Assembly: GCA_964553615.1 (NCBI GenBank)
Contig: CAZKMA010000018.1
Coordinates: 1-64,000, forward strand
Reading direction: 5' to 3'
Length of the DNA: 64,000 nucleotides
DNA from: DATKUC01 sp964553615
GTDB lineage: Bacteria > Spirochaetota > Spirochaetia > DSM-27196 > DATKUC01
Of this stretch, positions 15,749 through 24,773 are shown piece after piece. The notes beneath the pieces were generated by a model that saw nothing but the letters and a program-made list of their open reading frames with translations, had not been told where the DNA came from and ran no database searches. How positions within the stretch are numbered: position 1 is the stretch's first letter; the number at the start of each line of letters is the position of its first letter. The position numbers and the translations under genes are program-made.

Positions 15749-16786
15749 CTACTCCACACTGTTTCTCTGCTCATAACTTGAGACGTATCGAACGATGCCA
15801 TTATAGATGCCTGCGGCTATCTTTCGCAAGTACACAGGATCGTTCAATCGGGGGCCCTCGGCCGCATTCGTGAGGAAGCCGATTTCCACGAGTACCGACG
15901 GCATTTCTGCGTTCCGCACCACGGCCCAGGAATTCTCCTTCAGCCCGAGTCGTGGCGAAACCGCGCCAACTTCCTGCTCGAGCCCGTCAAGAATGTTTTT
16001 TCCGAGGAGAATGCTCTCTATCGTGTACTCTTCTTCGAGCATGGAGTTCAGGATGGGAAGAACCTCACGTGACGCAGGCTTGACCTCCGTCGGATCGAGA
16101 AGGCTTCTCCGATAATCCGGCGGGAGGTACCATACCTCGAAGCCGTGGGCAGCCGGCTTCAGCGATGCATTCGCGTGAATGGAAACAAAAACTATCGACT
16201 CATTGTCGGACACCGGGATATTATTGGCAAGCTCGGTTCGTTGTTCGAGCGGGAGGTAGGAATCGTTCTTTCGAGACATTGCGATTCTCTTGCCCGGGAA
16301 ATGTTCCTTGAGCATCCCGTCAACGAGTTTTGCTACCGAAAGGACAACATTCTTTTCTTCTATTGCGGTCTTCTTGCCCTGAATCGTGTGCCATCCGATA
16401 GCTCCCGGATCCTTTCCTCCATGACCCGGGTCGAGGAAAATGGTGCTGATGCGCCGTTTCTGGACCGTGTTTGTTGCCGCACTCCGGGCGAAAAGCGTCC
16501 GCAGATATCCGGCCGCATTCTGGCTGGCCATGAGACGGCCCGATACACTGGTTATCGGGCCAAGCGGCTTCTGTTCGCGGTTATTCAGGAGCAATGTCGG
16601 CTGTCCGATACGAAACGCGAGCGTATTCGTTCCATCCGATATCGCTCCCTGGCCACGATAAGCATCCCATTCGAGCCGGGCATCCGTTCCCGCGAGCATT
16701 GGCAAGAGGGCAACTTCCTCTGCGAAAAGCGGGTATGCGGCGCACAGGATCCCAAACGCAAGCGAGAGGAAAGGCAGCTTTCTCAT
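15749..16786 (-). CDS. N-acetylmuramoyl-L-alanine amidase (Amidase_3)
   Basis: This zinc amidase cleaves the peptide from MurNAc in peptidoglycan. The 345-residue protein has a signal peptide (FLSLAFGILCAAYPLFA) and an N-terminal region of about 110 residues. The catalytic domain has zinc ligands in FLDPGHGGKDPGA, the Glu of EEKNVVLSVAKLV and the His of FVSIHANAS, and the catalytic Glu in VLVEIGFLTN. It overlaps the upstream ATP-grasp gene by one base (TGATG). Its place between a GerMN protein and a surface-modification cluster suggests a role in cell-wall remodelling, possibly for division or insertion of periplasmic flagella. Confidence 0.92.
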   Translation of the reverse strand: MRKLPFLSLAFGILCAAYPLFAEEVALLPMLAGTDARLEWDAYRGQGAISDGTNTLAFRIGQPTLLLNNREQKPLGPITSVSGRLMASQNAAGYLRTLFARSAATNTVQKRRISTIFLDPGHGGKDPGAIGWHTIQGKKTAIEEKNVVLSVAKLVDGMLKEHFPGKRIAMSRKNDSYLPLEQRTELANNIPVSDNESIVFVSIHANASLKPAAHGFEVWYLPPDYRRSLLDPTEVKPASREVLPILNSMLEEEYTIESILLGKNILDGLEQEVGAVSPRLGLKENSWAVVRNAEMPSVLVEIGFLTNAAEGPRLNDPVYLRKIAAGIYNGIVRYVSSYEQRNSVE

Positions 16787-18465
16787 CAGACTTCGACCAA
16801 TCCTTCGTTCACCCGTATGCCGAGCGGCACGCGTGCGGATAACGAATCGACAAGATAATCAACACCCTGAAGGCCGCCTCTCACCAGTGAAAGCCAGAAG
16901 AGCGTGCTGAAGGCACGGGATGCGGCGGAGGCGTGCGAAAATCTCGCACCAAAAGAGCCTGCGCCGGAGCCAGTGGAATCGTCGAGTTTCAGGCCATATC
17001 GACGGCAGGCGGCGCGGACTCCGTCCGAAAGGCTCATTCCCATCCAGTTCGCCGTACGTTCGTCGTTCCATTGCGGAAGCGCAACGATGCCCGGCAGAGT
17101 CACGCCTCGTCCGTTCCCGGCGTCGAGCAGCGTCGAGACCGTATCGAGGGCCGTGCCGGATTCTTCAAGCGCGCCATATGCCGAAACATCCGCGGGAAGC
17201 GAAATCTCAAGAATTGAAGCGCTGGATGGAACGGATCGCGGTTGGAACAGGAATGCGTCGGTGTCAGGTTCGTTCGGCTCCAGGTGGATTTCGATACATC
17301 GAAGTGCATACTGGGCTGCACGAATTGCATTTTCGCGGTTTTGAGCCGTGGCTATGATGTTACCGCACTTTTCCACGTTGTTTGACGGGAATTTTACCGA
17401 CTGCCCGGTTTTGATCCGCAGGAAGACGTCTTTTACTCCCGGCACGCTCCGGGCGGCCGACACGCCGCCAACCTGCGCAACGATCCCCGGAATAGAAAGG
17501 AAGGCGCGCTCGGCCGAATACCAGTTCCGTCGTGGAGAGAGATCGCCCGGAGGAAGGCCCACCGACAGATTGAGCGCTGATTCAGTGACATTGTGACCGC
17601 TGGCATACGGATATGTCCACCCGGACATATAGCCGCCGGAAAGTCGCGCCGCTATTTCGCCGACAACGGCGCCCGAGCGGGTATGAAAGACATCGCCCTT
17701 TGCGGCTCCACGGGTAATTCCGAGCGCACGTACGCCGGCGCGAAATACATCGATAAGGTCCCGCTGTACCTCCTCTGGAATATCCGCCGGGATCGTATGT
17801 CCCATTTCCACAAATGTCGGAGGAAAGTAGATATGACGTTCGGCAAGACCGCAGATGGTTATCTCGCCGTTGTTCACCAGCGCATCTATGCTGTACTCCT
17901 TGCCATCTATGAGCTCCTCGACTACCGCCCGATGGCTCCGCGAATAGCCCATTGCATTGTGAATCGCGGATATGAGATCTTCCGGATCATCGACTCGACG
18001 CACTCCACGCGCTCCCATGTTATCAACCGGTTTTACCACCAGCGGAAAACTGAGGCCGGCGATAGTCTGTTCTATCTTCGCTTCAGAAGATATTTCACGG
18101 TACGCCGGAGAAGGTACTCCCTCCTCATCGAACAGCTTTCGCATTCGTATCTTGTCGGATGCGTTGAGTGAACTCTCATACGAGGTGCCCGGCAGGCCAA
18201 GGGCTTCTGCAACGAACGCAACGCTTGCGGAGAAATCAGTTCCTGCGGTGAACACACCGGTTATTGCCGGTTCCACGCTGCGCGCGGCGTCCACCAGTCC
18301 CTCAAGGTCCTTCAGGTCCACCGGGAAAAATTCGTCCGCAAGCGAGGAACCCGGACACGCCGAATTGCCGTCTGCTACACAGACTTTCCATCCCGCTCGG
18401 GAGGCCGTCCGAATTGCGGGGAGCTGCATTACGCCGCCGCCCAGTATCATGATGGTCTGTGACAT
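16786..18465 (-). CDS. ATP-grasp ligase with an extra C-terminal domain
   Basis: This is a carboxylate-amine or carboxylate-thiol ligase of the ATP-grasp superfamily; the substrate is unknown. The N-terminal Rossmann part (MILGGGVMQLPAIRTASRAG, DGNSACPGSSLADEF) and the nucleotide fold (PLVVKPVDNMGARGVRRV, VVEELIDGKEYSIDALV, VVGEIAARLSGGYMSG) resemble carbamoyl-phosphate-synthetase-like ligases. After about residue 400 comes a segment of some 150 residues I cannot assign. ATG at 18465 is preferred over GTG at 18468 because AGGAGA is then eight bases away. It follows the PseG/methyltransferase gene by three to six bases. It may join an amino acid or acyl group to the sugar or protein modified by this cluster. 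Confidence 0.8.
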   Translation of the reverse strand: MSQTIMILGGGVMQLPAIRTASRAGWKVCVADGNSACPGSSLADEFFPVDLKDLEGLVDAARSVEPAITGVFTAGTDFSASVAFVAEALGLPGTSYESSLNASDKIRMRKLFDEEGVPSPAYREISSEAKIEQTIAGLSFPLVVKPVDNMGARGVRRVDDPEDLISAIHNAMGYSRSHRAVVEELIDGKEYSIDALVNNGEITICGLAERHIYFPPTFVEMGHTIPADIPEEVQRDLIDVFRAGVRALGITRGAAKGDVFHTRSGAVVGEIAARLSGGYMSGWTYPYASGHNVTESALNLSVGLPPGDLSPRRNWYSAERAFLSIPGIVAQVGGVSAARSVPGVKDVFLRIKTGQSVKFPSNNVEKCGNIIATAQNRENAIRAAQYALRCIEIHLEPNEPDTDAFLFQPRSVPSSASILEISLPADVSAYGALEESGTALDTVSTLLDAGNGRGVTLPGIVALPQWNDERTANWMGMSLSDGVRAACRRYGLKLDDSTGSGAGSFGARFSHASAASRAFSTLFWLSLVRGGLQGVDYLVDSLSARVPLGIRVNEGLVEV

Positions 18466-18468
18466 CAC

Positions 18469-20349
18469 CTATCTCTCCTGGTCTCTCACTGCATAGACCT
18501 CAAAGGTGTCTCCAAGGCCAAGAACCCGCGACGCCCGATCGGCGAGACGGAGGAGAATCCTGTCTTCACTTTTATTGTCGGCCTTTTTGTCTCCGGATTG
18601 GAGCGACTTCGAATCCTCCGTGGTCCGTGAGAAGAAACGCTCGGGGTGGTGGCCGGTGACGCGGATATCCCGTACGGTGAAACCGAATCTGCGGAGAATT
18701 CCACGCGTTCTGGAGGGCTCCCAGATGGTATAGTGGTCGTCCGGGCTGCGGCTGAAAAACGCGGCAGGTGAGCGTCGACGGGAAATTCCGCCCCCGTTCG
18801 GTGTGGAGAAAGCCAGAACTCCACCGGGCTTTACCATCCGTTTCAGAGCGCCAAGAAGCGCCTCGACATTCGGGAAGTGCTCGATGACGTACCACAATGT
18901 GACAACGTCGAATTCGCGAACTCCGAATTCGGCTACGGGATCGAAGTCGAGAATTGACCCCGCAACTGCCGGAAACGCAAGCTGTTCGCGCACGTACCGT
19001 GCGGCATCCTCCGAGATGTCGACGCCAAACGGTGAGTACCCCGAGAGTGCGGCCTCGCTCATGAAGGGACCGAATGCGCAACCGACATCGAGCATGGTTC
19101 GCCCCGGGTTCAGACGGGAAATCCGTTCCAGCCGTGGACGCGCAAGCGCACGAATGTGATCAAAGTCTTCCAGATAGGTCTTGCCGTACTGTTTTTCGTA
19201 ATCGGTGAAGAAATACTCCCTCGTGTATTCGATCTTGTCTCGCGTATAGTGTTCCATGTAGAGCATTCCGCACTGCCCGCACCTGAAATAGCTCTTTCGC
19301 GGATGACGCAAGACCACGCGGTTCGTTTTCAATCCGCACACCGGACATCCTTCCTTCTCTCCGGTATGAAGTGAATCGAGCGTCAGCGCAATCAGCTCGG
19401 CCGCATCGCCGGGGTGGGCGGCATCCGATGCCACAAACCCGGGCTCCGCCGCGGTCCGTTCGGGAACAACCGAGTGTGCGAGCGCACGCGTTGCCATGCG
19501 TTGAAACGCCCGTGGATGAGGGCGCCCCGTTCCTGCTGAAAGGAAACCTGCCTGGTCGGCAAGGAGCCGGTGATAGCGGGATGCGTTCACCAACACAACG
19601 GGGACAGCCTCTCGTCTTGCCTCGAATGCGGTCAGACCGAACGAAGTAACGACCAGACGGTGGGTTGCTATGAGGTCACCCAATCCCGACGGCGCATCGA
19701 CTATCCGACAGCGGTTGTCCGGAAGCGCGGACAGCCTCCCGCCTCCAAAGAGCGGGCCGCGCACCACGGTCACGGAAACCTGCTTCAGTCCAGCCATCCG
19801 ACGAAGAGCATGAAGCGTCTTTTCGGTCAGATGAGCCGCATCCTCCCCGCCGAAGCTGATCAGTATCCCCTCCCTCGCTTCCGGCGGAATCCGGCGTGCG
19901 GCAGGCGCACCGAGGACGAGGTATCTTTCTCCCTTCAGGTTCGGCGCTGAAGCCCGAATTGCCGCCGGCCGCCACCGGGCAGGCAGCTGGCGCGGAAGAG
20001 AATCGATAAGATAGGACATGAAGCTCCGGCCGGGTTCCCCCGCGTCCAGTCCGATGACCGGCGCAAGGGACCGAAACCGTGCGACCTCGACCGGCTGGAT
20101 CGACCGGCTGTCTATGAAGACAAGGTTCCAGGTTCTGATCTTCGCTTCGTCAAACGCGAGCACCTCTACGCCGTTCAGGGAAATTCCCGAATGCGTAACA
20201 GCCGATTTGTCGGCAAGGAGCATCGATACCGCAGCTCCCCTCCGAGCAAGAACACCGCACAAGGCGATACACCGTCGCAGATGGCCCGTACCGTTTCCCG
20301 ACCGGACGTCCGGGACAACAAGAACCCGAAGAGTTACGTTCTCGCTCAT
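18469..20349 (-). CDS. PseG-like nucleotide-sugar hydrolase fused to zinc-ribbon SAM methyltransferase
   Basis: The first part, to about residue 325, resembles PseG and other GT-B-like hydrolases that release UDP in pseudaminic-type acid synthesis; GNGTGHLRRCIALCGVLA near residue 20 carries the expected G-x-G-H. A four-Cys zinc ribbon (CPVCG then CGQCGMLY) follows, leading into a class I methyltransferase (MLDVGCAFGPFMSEA, FGVDISEDAARY, VVTLWYVIEHFPN, LKRMVKPGGVLAFSTPN) of the kind that modifies sugars. Length is 626 residues. The start at 20349 is chosen because it gives an ATGA overlap with the SpsF-like gene. The combined product would both make and methylate an activated sugar. Confidence 0.85.
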   Translation of the reverse strand: MSENVTLRVLVVPDVRSGNGTGHLRRCIALCGVLARRGAAVSMLLADKSAVTHSGISLNGVEVLAFDEAKIRTWNLVFIDSRSIQPVEVARFRSLAPVIGLDAGEPGRSFMSYLIDSLPRQLPARWRPAAIRASAPNLKGERYLVLGAPAARRIPPEAREGILISFGGEDAAHLTEKTLHALRRMAGLKQVSVTVVRGPLFGGGRLSALPDNRCRIVDAPSGLGDLIATHRLVVTSFGLTAFEARREAVPVVLVNASRYHRLLADQAGFLSAGTGRPHPRAFQRMATRALAHSVVPERTAAEPGFVASDAAHPGDAAELIALTLDSLHTGEKEGCPVCGLKTNRVVLRHPRKSYFRCGQCGMLYMEHYTRDKIEYTREYFFTDYEKQYGKTYLEDFDHIRALARPRLERISRLNPGRTMLDVGCAFGPFMSEAALSGYSPFGVDISEDAARYVREQLAFPAVAGSILDFDPVAEFGVREFDVVTLWYVIEHFPNVEALLGALKRMVKPGGVLAFSTPNGGGISRRRSPAAFFSRSPDDHYTIWEPSRTRGILRRFGFTVRDIRVTGHHPERFFSRTTEDSKSLQSGDKKADNKSEDRILLRLADRASRVLGLGDTFEVYAVRDQER

Positions 20350-21032
20350 TTCCCACCTGCATTCTCGGCACGCGTCCGCAGCAGAATGCGACACACCTCG
20401 GGGAAATCAGGCAGCATGCCGGCATCATCACACGTGACCAGGTCGAGAAGCCGTTCATAGTCTTCCCGCGTATCCACCGTTACGCGCATTTCTGAAAGCG
20501 ACGAATCCACATCCGAAGGATGCGTGTCGAGGTGGAAGAGTCCGGAACGGTAGACATAGGGGGTGACATGCTCGTGGTCGTACGGATCGGAACTTTCGGA
20601 ATTGGCGCGGCGCAGCGCATCTGACTGGACAACTTCCACGCCGGTTCCGATTGGAAGTCCGGTGAACGTCGAATAATCCGCTCCGGATTTCCTGTGTTGA
20701 AGCAGTGTGCGGGCGCCGTATTCCCATGAGACAAGCGGATTATCAGCGGTTGCGCGAACTATGGTGTCAACCTGAAACAAATCACTTGCCTGGACGAAGC
20801 GTGCAAGCACGTCTTCTTTCGGGCCACCGAAAATTTCGAAACCGTGCCGCCGGGCAAGCGGTCGAAAGATCTCAACGCTCGGGTAGTCACACACCAGAAC
20901 GTAGCGTTCGGCAGGAATACGTTTCAGGCGCGCCATGGCATGCTCGACAATCGTGAACGGGCCGATCATCAGCAGCGCTTTCCCGGGCAGGCGGGAAGAG
21001 TCTATCCGTGCCTGCAGGAATACTCCGGTCAC
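20346..21032 (-). CDS. SpsF/NeuA-like cytidylyltransferase
   Basis: This is a GT-A nucleotidyltransferase that activates a sugar acid or similar compound with CTP, as in spore-coat polysaccharide SpsF and CMP-sialate synthesis. The nucleotide-binding start is GVFLQARIDSSRLPGKALL, followed by FGGPKEDVLARFVQASDL, VRATADNPLVSWEYG and YDHEHVTPYVYR. The GTG at 21032 is chosen because the protein then begins right at the family motif and overlaps the upstream stop as GTGA; a frame to 21107 would overlap far into the glycosyltransferase gene. Length is 228 residues. Confidence 0.86.
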   Translation of the reverse strand: MTGVFLQARIDSSRLPGKALLMIGPFTIVEHAMARLKRIPAERYVLVCDYPSVEIFRPLARRHGFEIFGGPKEDVLARFVQASDLFQVDTIVRATADNPLVSWEYGARTLLQHRKSGADYSTFTGLPIGTGVEVVQSDALRRANSESSDPYDHEHVTPYVYRSGLFHLDTHPSDVDSSLSEMRVTVDTREDYERLLDLVTCDDAGMLPDFPEVCRILLRTRAENAGGK

Positions 21033-21991
21033 GATTCCCGCACCTCCCACAAGTCGGTAATGCTCCGGGCGTCCTGCTGGAAACGGTACCGATTTGTGTA
21101 CACCCATCGCTGAATGTCTCGAAACAACCGGTACGAGGAGATCAGTCCCGTGCCGGCGCGTGTGTGAAACGGTATGAATCGAGAAAACGGAAGCTGACCA
21201 TGATCTGCGGTGAAACGCACCGAAAGATTCTTGAGATAGAATGTGCGGTAGTCATCATCCGGGGTAATGTCTTCCGAGGGTACTTTCGACATGTAGGCCA
21301 TTCGGAAACCAAGGTTGGAGTTGATCGATTCACCCCACATGTGGACGCGAAATCCGAAATCCATCTTCTGCCAGTACGAATTGGCCAGGTTTCCGTCGAA
21401 TCCGCCGGTTAGAGAGAATCGTTCCCGGTCATATACGCCGACATAATCGTAAGGGAACAGACCCGGCATGCCGTCCTTCGTGGGCACTATGGCAACCACC
21501 TTCAGAAGCTTACGGTAGAACGCCGGTGCCTGAATGGACGGGACAATCTCGCCTTTGTCGTTTTTCAGCACAGGCAGCGAGCAGAGCGTTCCCTGATCGC
21601 GCATTCGTTCGAGGACTCGCATCGGCATTGATATTCCCTGCATGTCATTCCAGAGTACCAGGACGAACCTGCCGTGCGCCTCCTGTATACCGAGGTTCAC
21701 CTGTTGCCCCCGATTCGCGTCTTCATGGAGGAGAAGAAACCGGAGGTTCGTGTACCGGTTCGAGAGCGATTCGACATCGTAGGGTGTGCCGGTCGGTTCA
21801 ATGGAGATCACTTCTGCCGGACGCAACTGCTGCAGCGAGTCGAAAAAATCTGCACGGTTGAACCTGCCGCCGCGATTCAGCACCAGAACCGACAGCAGAC
21901 GTGGTGTCGACGTCTGCCGTTCGACTCTCCTGCCGCCAACCACAGTATAGGCGACCGATGGATGCCTAATAGTTGTAGGTGTAGTACTCAT
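21029..21991 (-). CDS. Glycosyltransferase-like protein (GT-A fold)
   Basis: The 320-residue protein begins after some 30 residues with LLSVLVLNRGGRFNRADFFDSLQQL, matching the nucleotide-binding start of family 2-like glycosyltransferases. FLLLHEDANRGQQVNLGIQEAHGRFVLVLWNDMQ holds the usual N-x-G and a D-x-Q in the place of the D-x-D metal site. FSLTGGFDGNLANSYWQKMDFGFRVHMWG matches the acceptor region. No membrane segment is seen. The ATG at 21991 is used, with a GTG just before it; either overlaps the spiro-SPASM gene by about 26-29 bases, so translation is probably coupled. The sugar donor is unknown. Confidence 0.78.
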   Translation of the reverse strand: MSTTPTTIRHPSVAYTVVGGRRVERQTSTPRLLSVLVLNRGGRFNRADFFDSLQQLRPAEVISIEPTGTPYDVESLSNRYTNLRFLLLHEDANRGQQVNLGIQEAHGRFVLVLWNDMQGISMPMRVLERMRDQGTLCSLPVLKNDKGEIVPSIQAPAFYRKLLKVVAIVPTKDGMPGLFPYDYVGVYDRERFSLTGGFDGNLANSYWQKMDFGFRVHMWGESINSNLGFRMAYMSKVPSEDITPDDDYRTFYLKNLSVRFTADHGQLPFSRFIPFHTRAGTGLISSYRLFRDIQRWVYTNRYRFQQDARSITDLWEVRES

Positions 21992-23456
21992 CACACGTTC
22001 GGCAGATCTCAGGATACTGCTCCTGCAGGTGCAACGCGTAGATCGATTCCCCGCGCTCCCATATCGTCTCGAGATCCTCGTTGATTACGTTTCCCAGGCT
22101 CTCTTTGCGTTCCACATCCTCCCGGCACATGCCAACAGTCCCATCAAGGAGGATGATGAGATCCCGCTTCAGATGCCAGCATGGCTGACGCTTCAACGGC
22201 GATAGATCCGTGACCTTCCGCTGCGGAAGAAGACCCGCAAAATGGTCGTACTTCTGGATAATGACATTTCCCGCACGTTCCTTCCACGCGTGGTAAAACT
22301 CTTCAAGATGTTCCTCATTCTCATTCATTCGAACCGCCTGAACGTGCACGTGACCGGGAAATAGACCGAGAAGCGTGTTCACCGTCGAAACGGATTCATC
22401 GAAGCCTGGCCCGCGCAGTGAGCGGTACAGTTCCGGATCGGAAGAGTCAAGAGAGACGATCCACTCAATGCGGTCCAGGCCGCGCTCGGAGAGTCGGTCC
22501 AGATCGGCCTGCCGCCAGCCGATGCCCGAGGTTTCAACGTTCAGCGACAGGCTCTTTCGCCCGTGAATCGCAATGATCATGTCCGCTATTCGCGAATGGA
22601 GCGACGGCTCACCCCACAGCGAAAGACTGATGGTGGATTCCGGCGCAAACTTTTCCACCTTATCCAGTATGGAAAGAAAGACATCGAAGGGCATCTCGTT
22701 TCGCTGGGCAAGGATATCGCCACCGAAGAGCGGAAAAGGACAGTAGCTGCACGCCTGCGGACAACCGTCTATTATCTGGATATTTACGTATGCGGGAAGA
22801 GTCCGGAGTATCTGCCCCTGTTGGTTAACGGTCTGCAGCACTCCTTCCTCGGTTACATTTCCGGTTTCCGCAATTTTTCTGCACAGGAGGTAGTTGCGCC
22901 GGTTGTCGCAGGTGAGAGAGAGCCGCAGGCTTCTCAGATCCACAGGTGAGATCTCAGTCTCGATATCGAAGGAATTGATGTCCTTCTGAACGATTGTGAA
23001 CAGCGTCTCCCGGTCCAGCGGGATAGTCTCCTCGGCGCAGAGCCGGCGAAACAGCGGCAGTACCGAGGAGGCGACAATCTCAGGAGCCAATCCTGAAGGG
23101 TATCCGTCGGCAAATGAGTACTCGGCGAAATAGCGACGATGATTCGAGAGCATTCGTACTGTCAGATCGAGGTCCAGGAAGGGAGTGTCGCCGAATACAT
23201 AGACGATTTCCTCGTATCCGTCAGAGAGAAGCGCAAGCTGGTCGACGAGCGCACTCCCGGACAAATCGTTCAGTTCAACGGTCTCGAATGGAAATAGCCG
23301 TTGATCGCCTGTCCGGGTAAGCGCGACTATTCGACCCACGTCCGGAACGGCTTCGGCGTAGGCGCGAACTCGGTCCACCGCCGAAAGGCCTCCGTTGAGG
23401 GCAAGTGTGGCGTAATTGCCTGCGCCAACTGCGTTAATGCAAAGGAGTCTACTCAT
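21966..23456 (-). CDS. spiro-SPASM radical SAM protein
   Basis: This is a radical SAM enzyme with a C-terminal SPASM-type auxiliary cluster region, a family recognised as specific to spirochaetes. The 4Fe-4S motif is C232-x3-C236-x2-C239 (GCPQACSYCPFP), and the barrel continues with LSLWGEPSLH and LNVETSGIGW. The SPASM part has CWHLKRDLIILLDGTVGMCRED and a final CRTCDEYY. The first 200 residues look like a nucleotidyltransferase fold (YVFGDTPFLDLDLTV). The start at 23456 has GGAGAGG upstream and gives 496 residues; the frame extends to 23498. It heads the modification operon. The substrate is unknown, and a protein or sugar is possible. Confidence 0.9.
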   Translation of the reverse strand: MSRLLCINAVGAGNYATLALNGGLSAVDRVRAYAEAVPDVGRIVALTRTGDQRLFPFETVELNDLSGSALVDQLALLSDGYEEIVYVFGDTPFLDLDLTVRMLSNHRRYFAEYSFADGYPSGLAPEIVASSVLPLFRRLCAEETIPLDRETLFTIVQKDINSFDIETEISPVDLRSLRLSLTCDNRRNYLLCRKIAETGNVTEEGVLQTVNQQGQILRTLPAYVNIQIIDGCPQACSYCPFPLFGGDILAQRNEMPFDVFLSILDKVEKFAPESTISLSLWGEPSLHSRIADMIIAIHGRKSLSLNVETSGIGWRQADLDRLSERGLDRIEWIVSLDSSDPELYRSLRGPGFDESVSTVNTLLGLFPGHVHVQAVRMNENEEHLEEFYHAWKERAGNVIIQKYDHFAGLLPQRKVTDLSPLKRQPCWHLKRDLIILLDGTVGMCREDVERKESLGNVINEDLETIWERGESIYALHLQEQYPEICRTCDEYYTYNY

Positions 23457-23489
23457 CTGTGCCGGCCTCTCCAACTCCCAATATTGTGC

Positions 23490-23503
23490 ATTTCTCAAGA
23501 AAT
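23490..23503. promoter_or_regulatory. Interrupted palindrome between divergent genes
   Basis: ATTTCT-CA-AGAAAT lies midway in the 63-base gap between the spiro-SPASM gene and xseA. It could be an operator for either gene or chance; there is no supporting second copy. Confidence 0.25.
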
Positions 23504-23519
23504 CAGTAATCTACAGCAC

Positions 23520-24773
23520 ATGATAGAGACAAAGTCTCGTCCTTACAAGGTTTCTGAAATAACCACACTGATCAAGAGCACTCTGGAAGGGACTTTTCCG
23601 GCAATTTCAGTCGAAGGGGAAATATCAAACTGTCGTCCTTCGAGCACCGGACATCTCTATTTCACGCTGAAAGACCGGGATTCCATGCTGTCCGCGGTAA
23701 TGTTCCGAAACCGCCTCACCTCTCTGGCGTTCGAGCCCGAAGACGGCATGCTGGTAGTTGCGCGCGGGTCCATTTCAGTGTACGCGCGGCGCGGGAGCTA
23801 TCAGATTATCTGCGAACGACTCGAGCTTGCCGGCCGCGGAGAAATTCTCGCTATCCTGGAAGAACGGAAACAGCGGCTTGCGGCCGAAGGGCTTTTTGAC
23901 CCGGTGAGAAAGAAGCCGATTCCCTTTCTTCCGTCCAGGGTGGCAGTTGTCACCTCTCCTACCGGGGCCGCTATCCGGGACATCCTGCACGTCTTGAAGC
24001 GCAGGAACTCCGGACTCGATCTGGTTGTTCTTCCTACACCCGTCCAGGGCGACGAAGCGGCTTCATCCATAGCACGTCAGATCCGGACCGCAGACCGTTA
24101 CGCGCTCGGAGACGTCATTATTGTGGGACGCGGCGGTGGATCGCTTGAGGATCTCCTCCCGTTCTCTGACGAAGAAGTCGTTCGCGCAATAGCCGAATGT
24201 AAGACGCCGGTCATCTCGGCGGTCGGTCACGAGATCGACATTACCCTTTCGGATCTCGTCGCCGACTTTCGGGCTCCAACTCCGTCTGCCGCGGCCGAAG
24301 TTGTTTCCGCCCAGCGGGATGAGCTGTATGCACGGGTCATGGATCTCGGTCGGACTATCATTCGCGGGTTCAAAGACCGGATTGACCGTGCGCACATCCT
24401 GCTCAGACAGTTCACTACCGAAGGTCTTGAACGGAACTTCCGCATTATTGTCCAGCCACAGCTTTTGCGCCTGGATGACGCGAAGGAGTCAATGCTGAAT
24501 GCAATGGAACGGATGGTTACCGAGAGGCGGCATCGTTTTGAAATGGCACTTCAGTCACTGGAAGCGTGTTCGCCTTTTGATGTCCTGAAAAGAGGCTACG
24601 CCATAGTATATCGCGCCGATACCGGCGAAGGCGACGGGGCCATCGTCTCCGATGCGAGACAGGTTGAGGTCGACGAGGCCATTACGGTCAGACTACACCG
24701 GGGATCTCTTGGTGCTCGTGTGGAATCCCGCGTGGAATCGTTGCAGAAGGGAGACAAAGATGAAGACATTTGA
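23520..24773 (+). CDS. xseA: Exodeoxyribonuclease VII large subunit
   Basis: This is the catalytic subunit of the nuclease that degrades single-stranded DNA in both directions. The N-terminal OB fold is clear (KVSEITTLIKSTLEGTFPAISVEGEISN, GHLYFTLKDRDSMLSAVMFR). The nuclease domain follows (KPIPFLPSRVAVVTSPTGAAIRDILHVL, IIVGRGGGSLEDLLPFSDEEVVRAIAECKTPVISAVGHEID, SDLVADFRAPTPSAAAE), and the C-terminal tail has VLKRGYAIV. Length is 417 residues, near the usual 400-450. The ATG at 23520 is at the expected distance from the OB fold, although no strong ribosome site is visible. xseB overlaps its end by 14 bases. Confidence 0.95.
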   Translation: MIETKSRPYKVSEITTLIKSTLEGTFPAISVEGEISNCRPSSTGHLYFTLKDRDSMLSAVMFRNRLTSLAFEPEDGMLVVARGSISVYARRGSYQIICERLELAGRGEILAILEERKQRLAAEGLFDPVRKKPIPFLPSRVAVVTSPTGAAIRDILHVLKRRNSGLDLVVLPTPVQGDEAASSIARQIRTADRYALGDVIIVGRGGGSLEDLLPFSDEEVVRAIAECKTPVISAVGHEIDITLSDLVADFRAPTPSAAAEVVSAQRDELYARVMDLGRTIIRGFKDRIDRAHILLRQFTTEGLERNFRIIVQPQLLRLDDAKESMLNAMERMVTERRHRFEMALQSLEACSPFDVLKRGYAIVYRADTGEGDGAIVSDARQVEVDEAITVRLHRGSLGARVESRVESLQKGDKDEDI

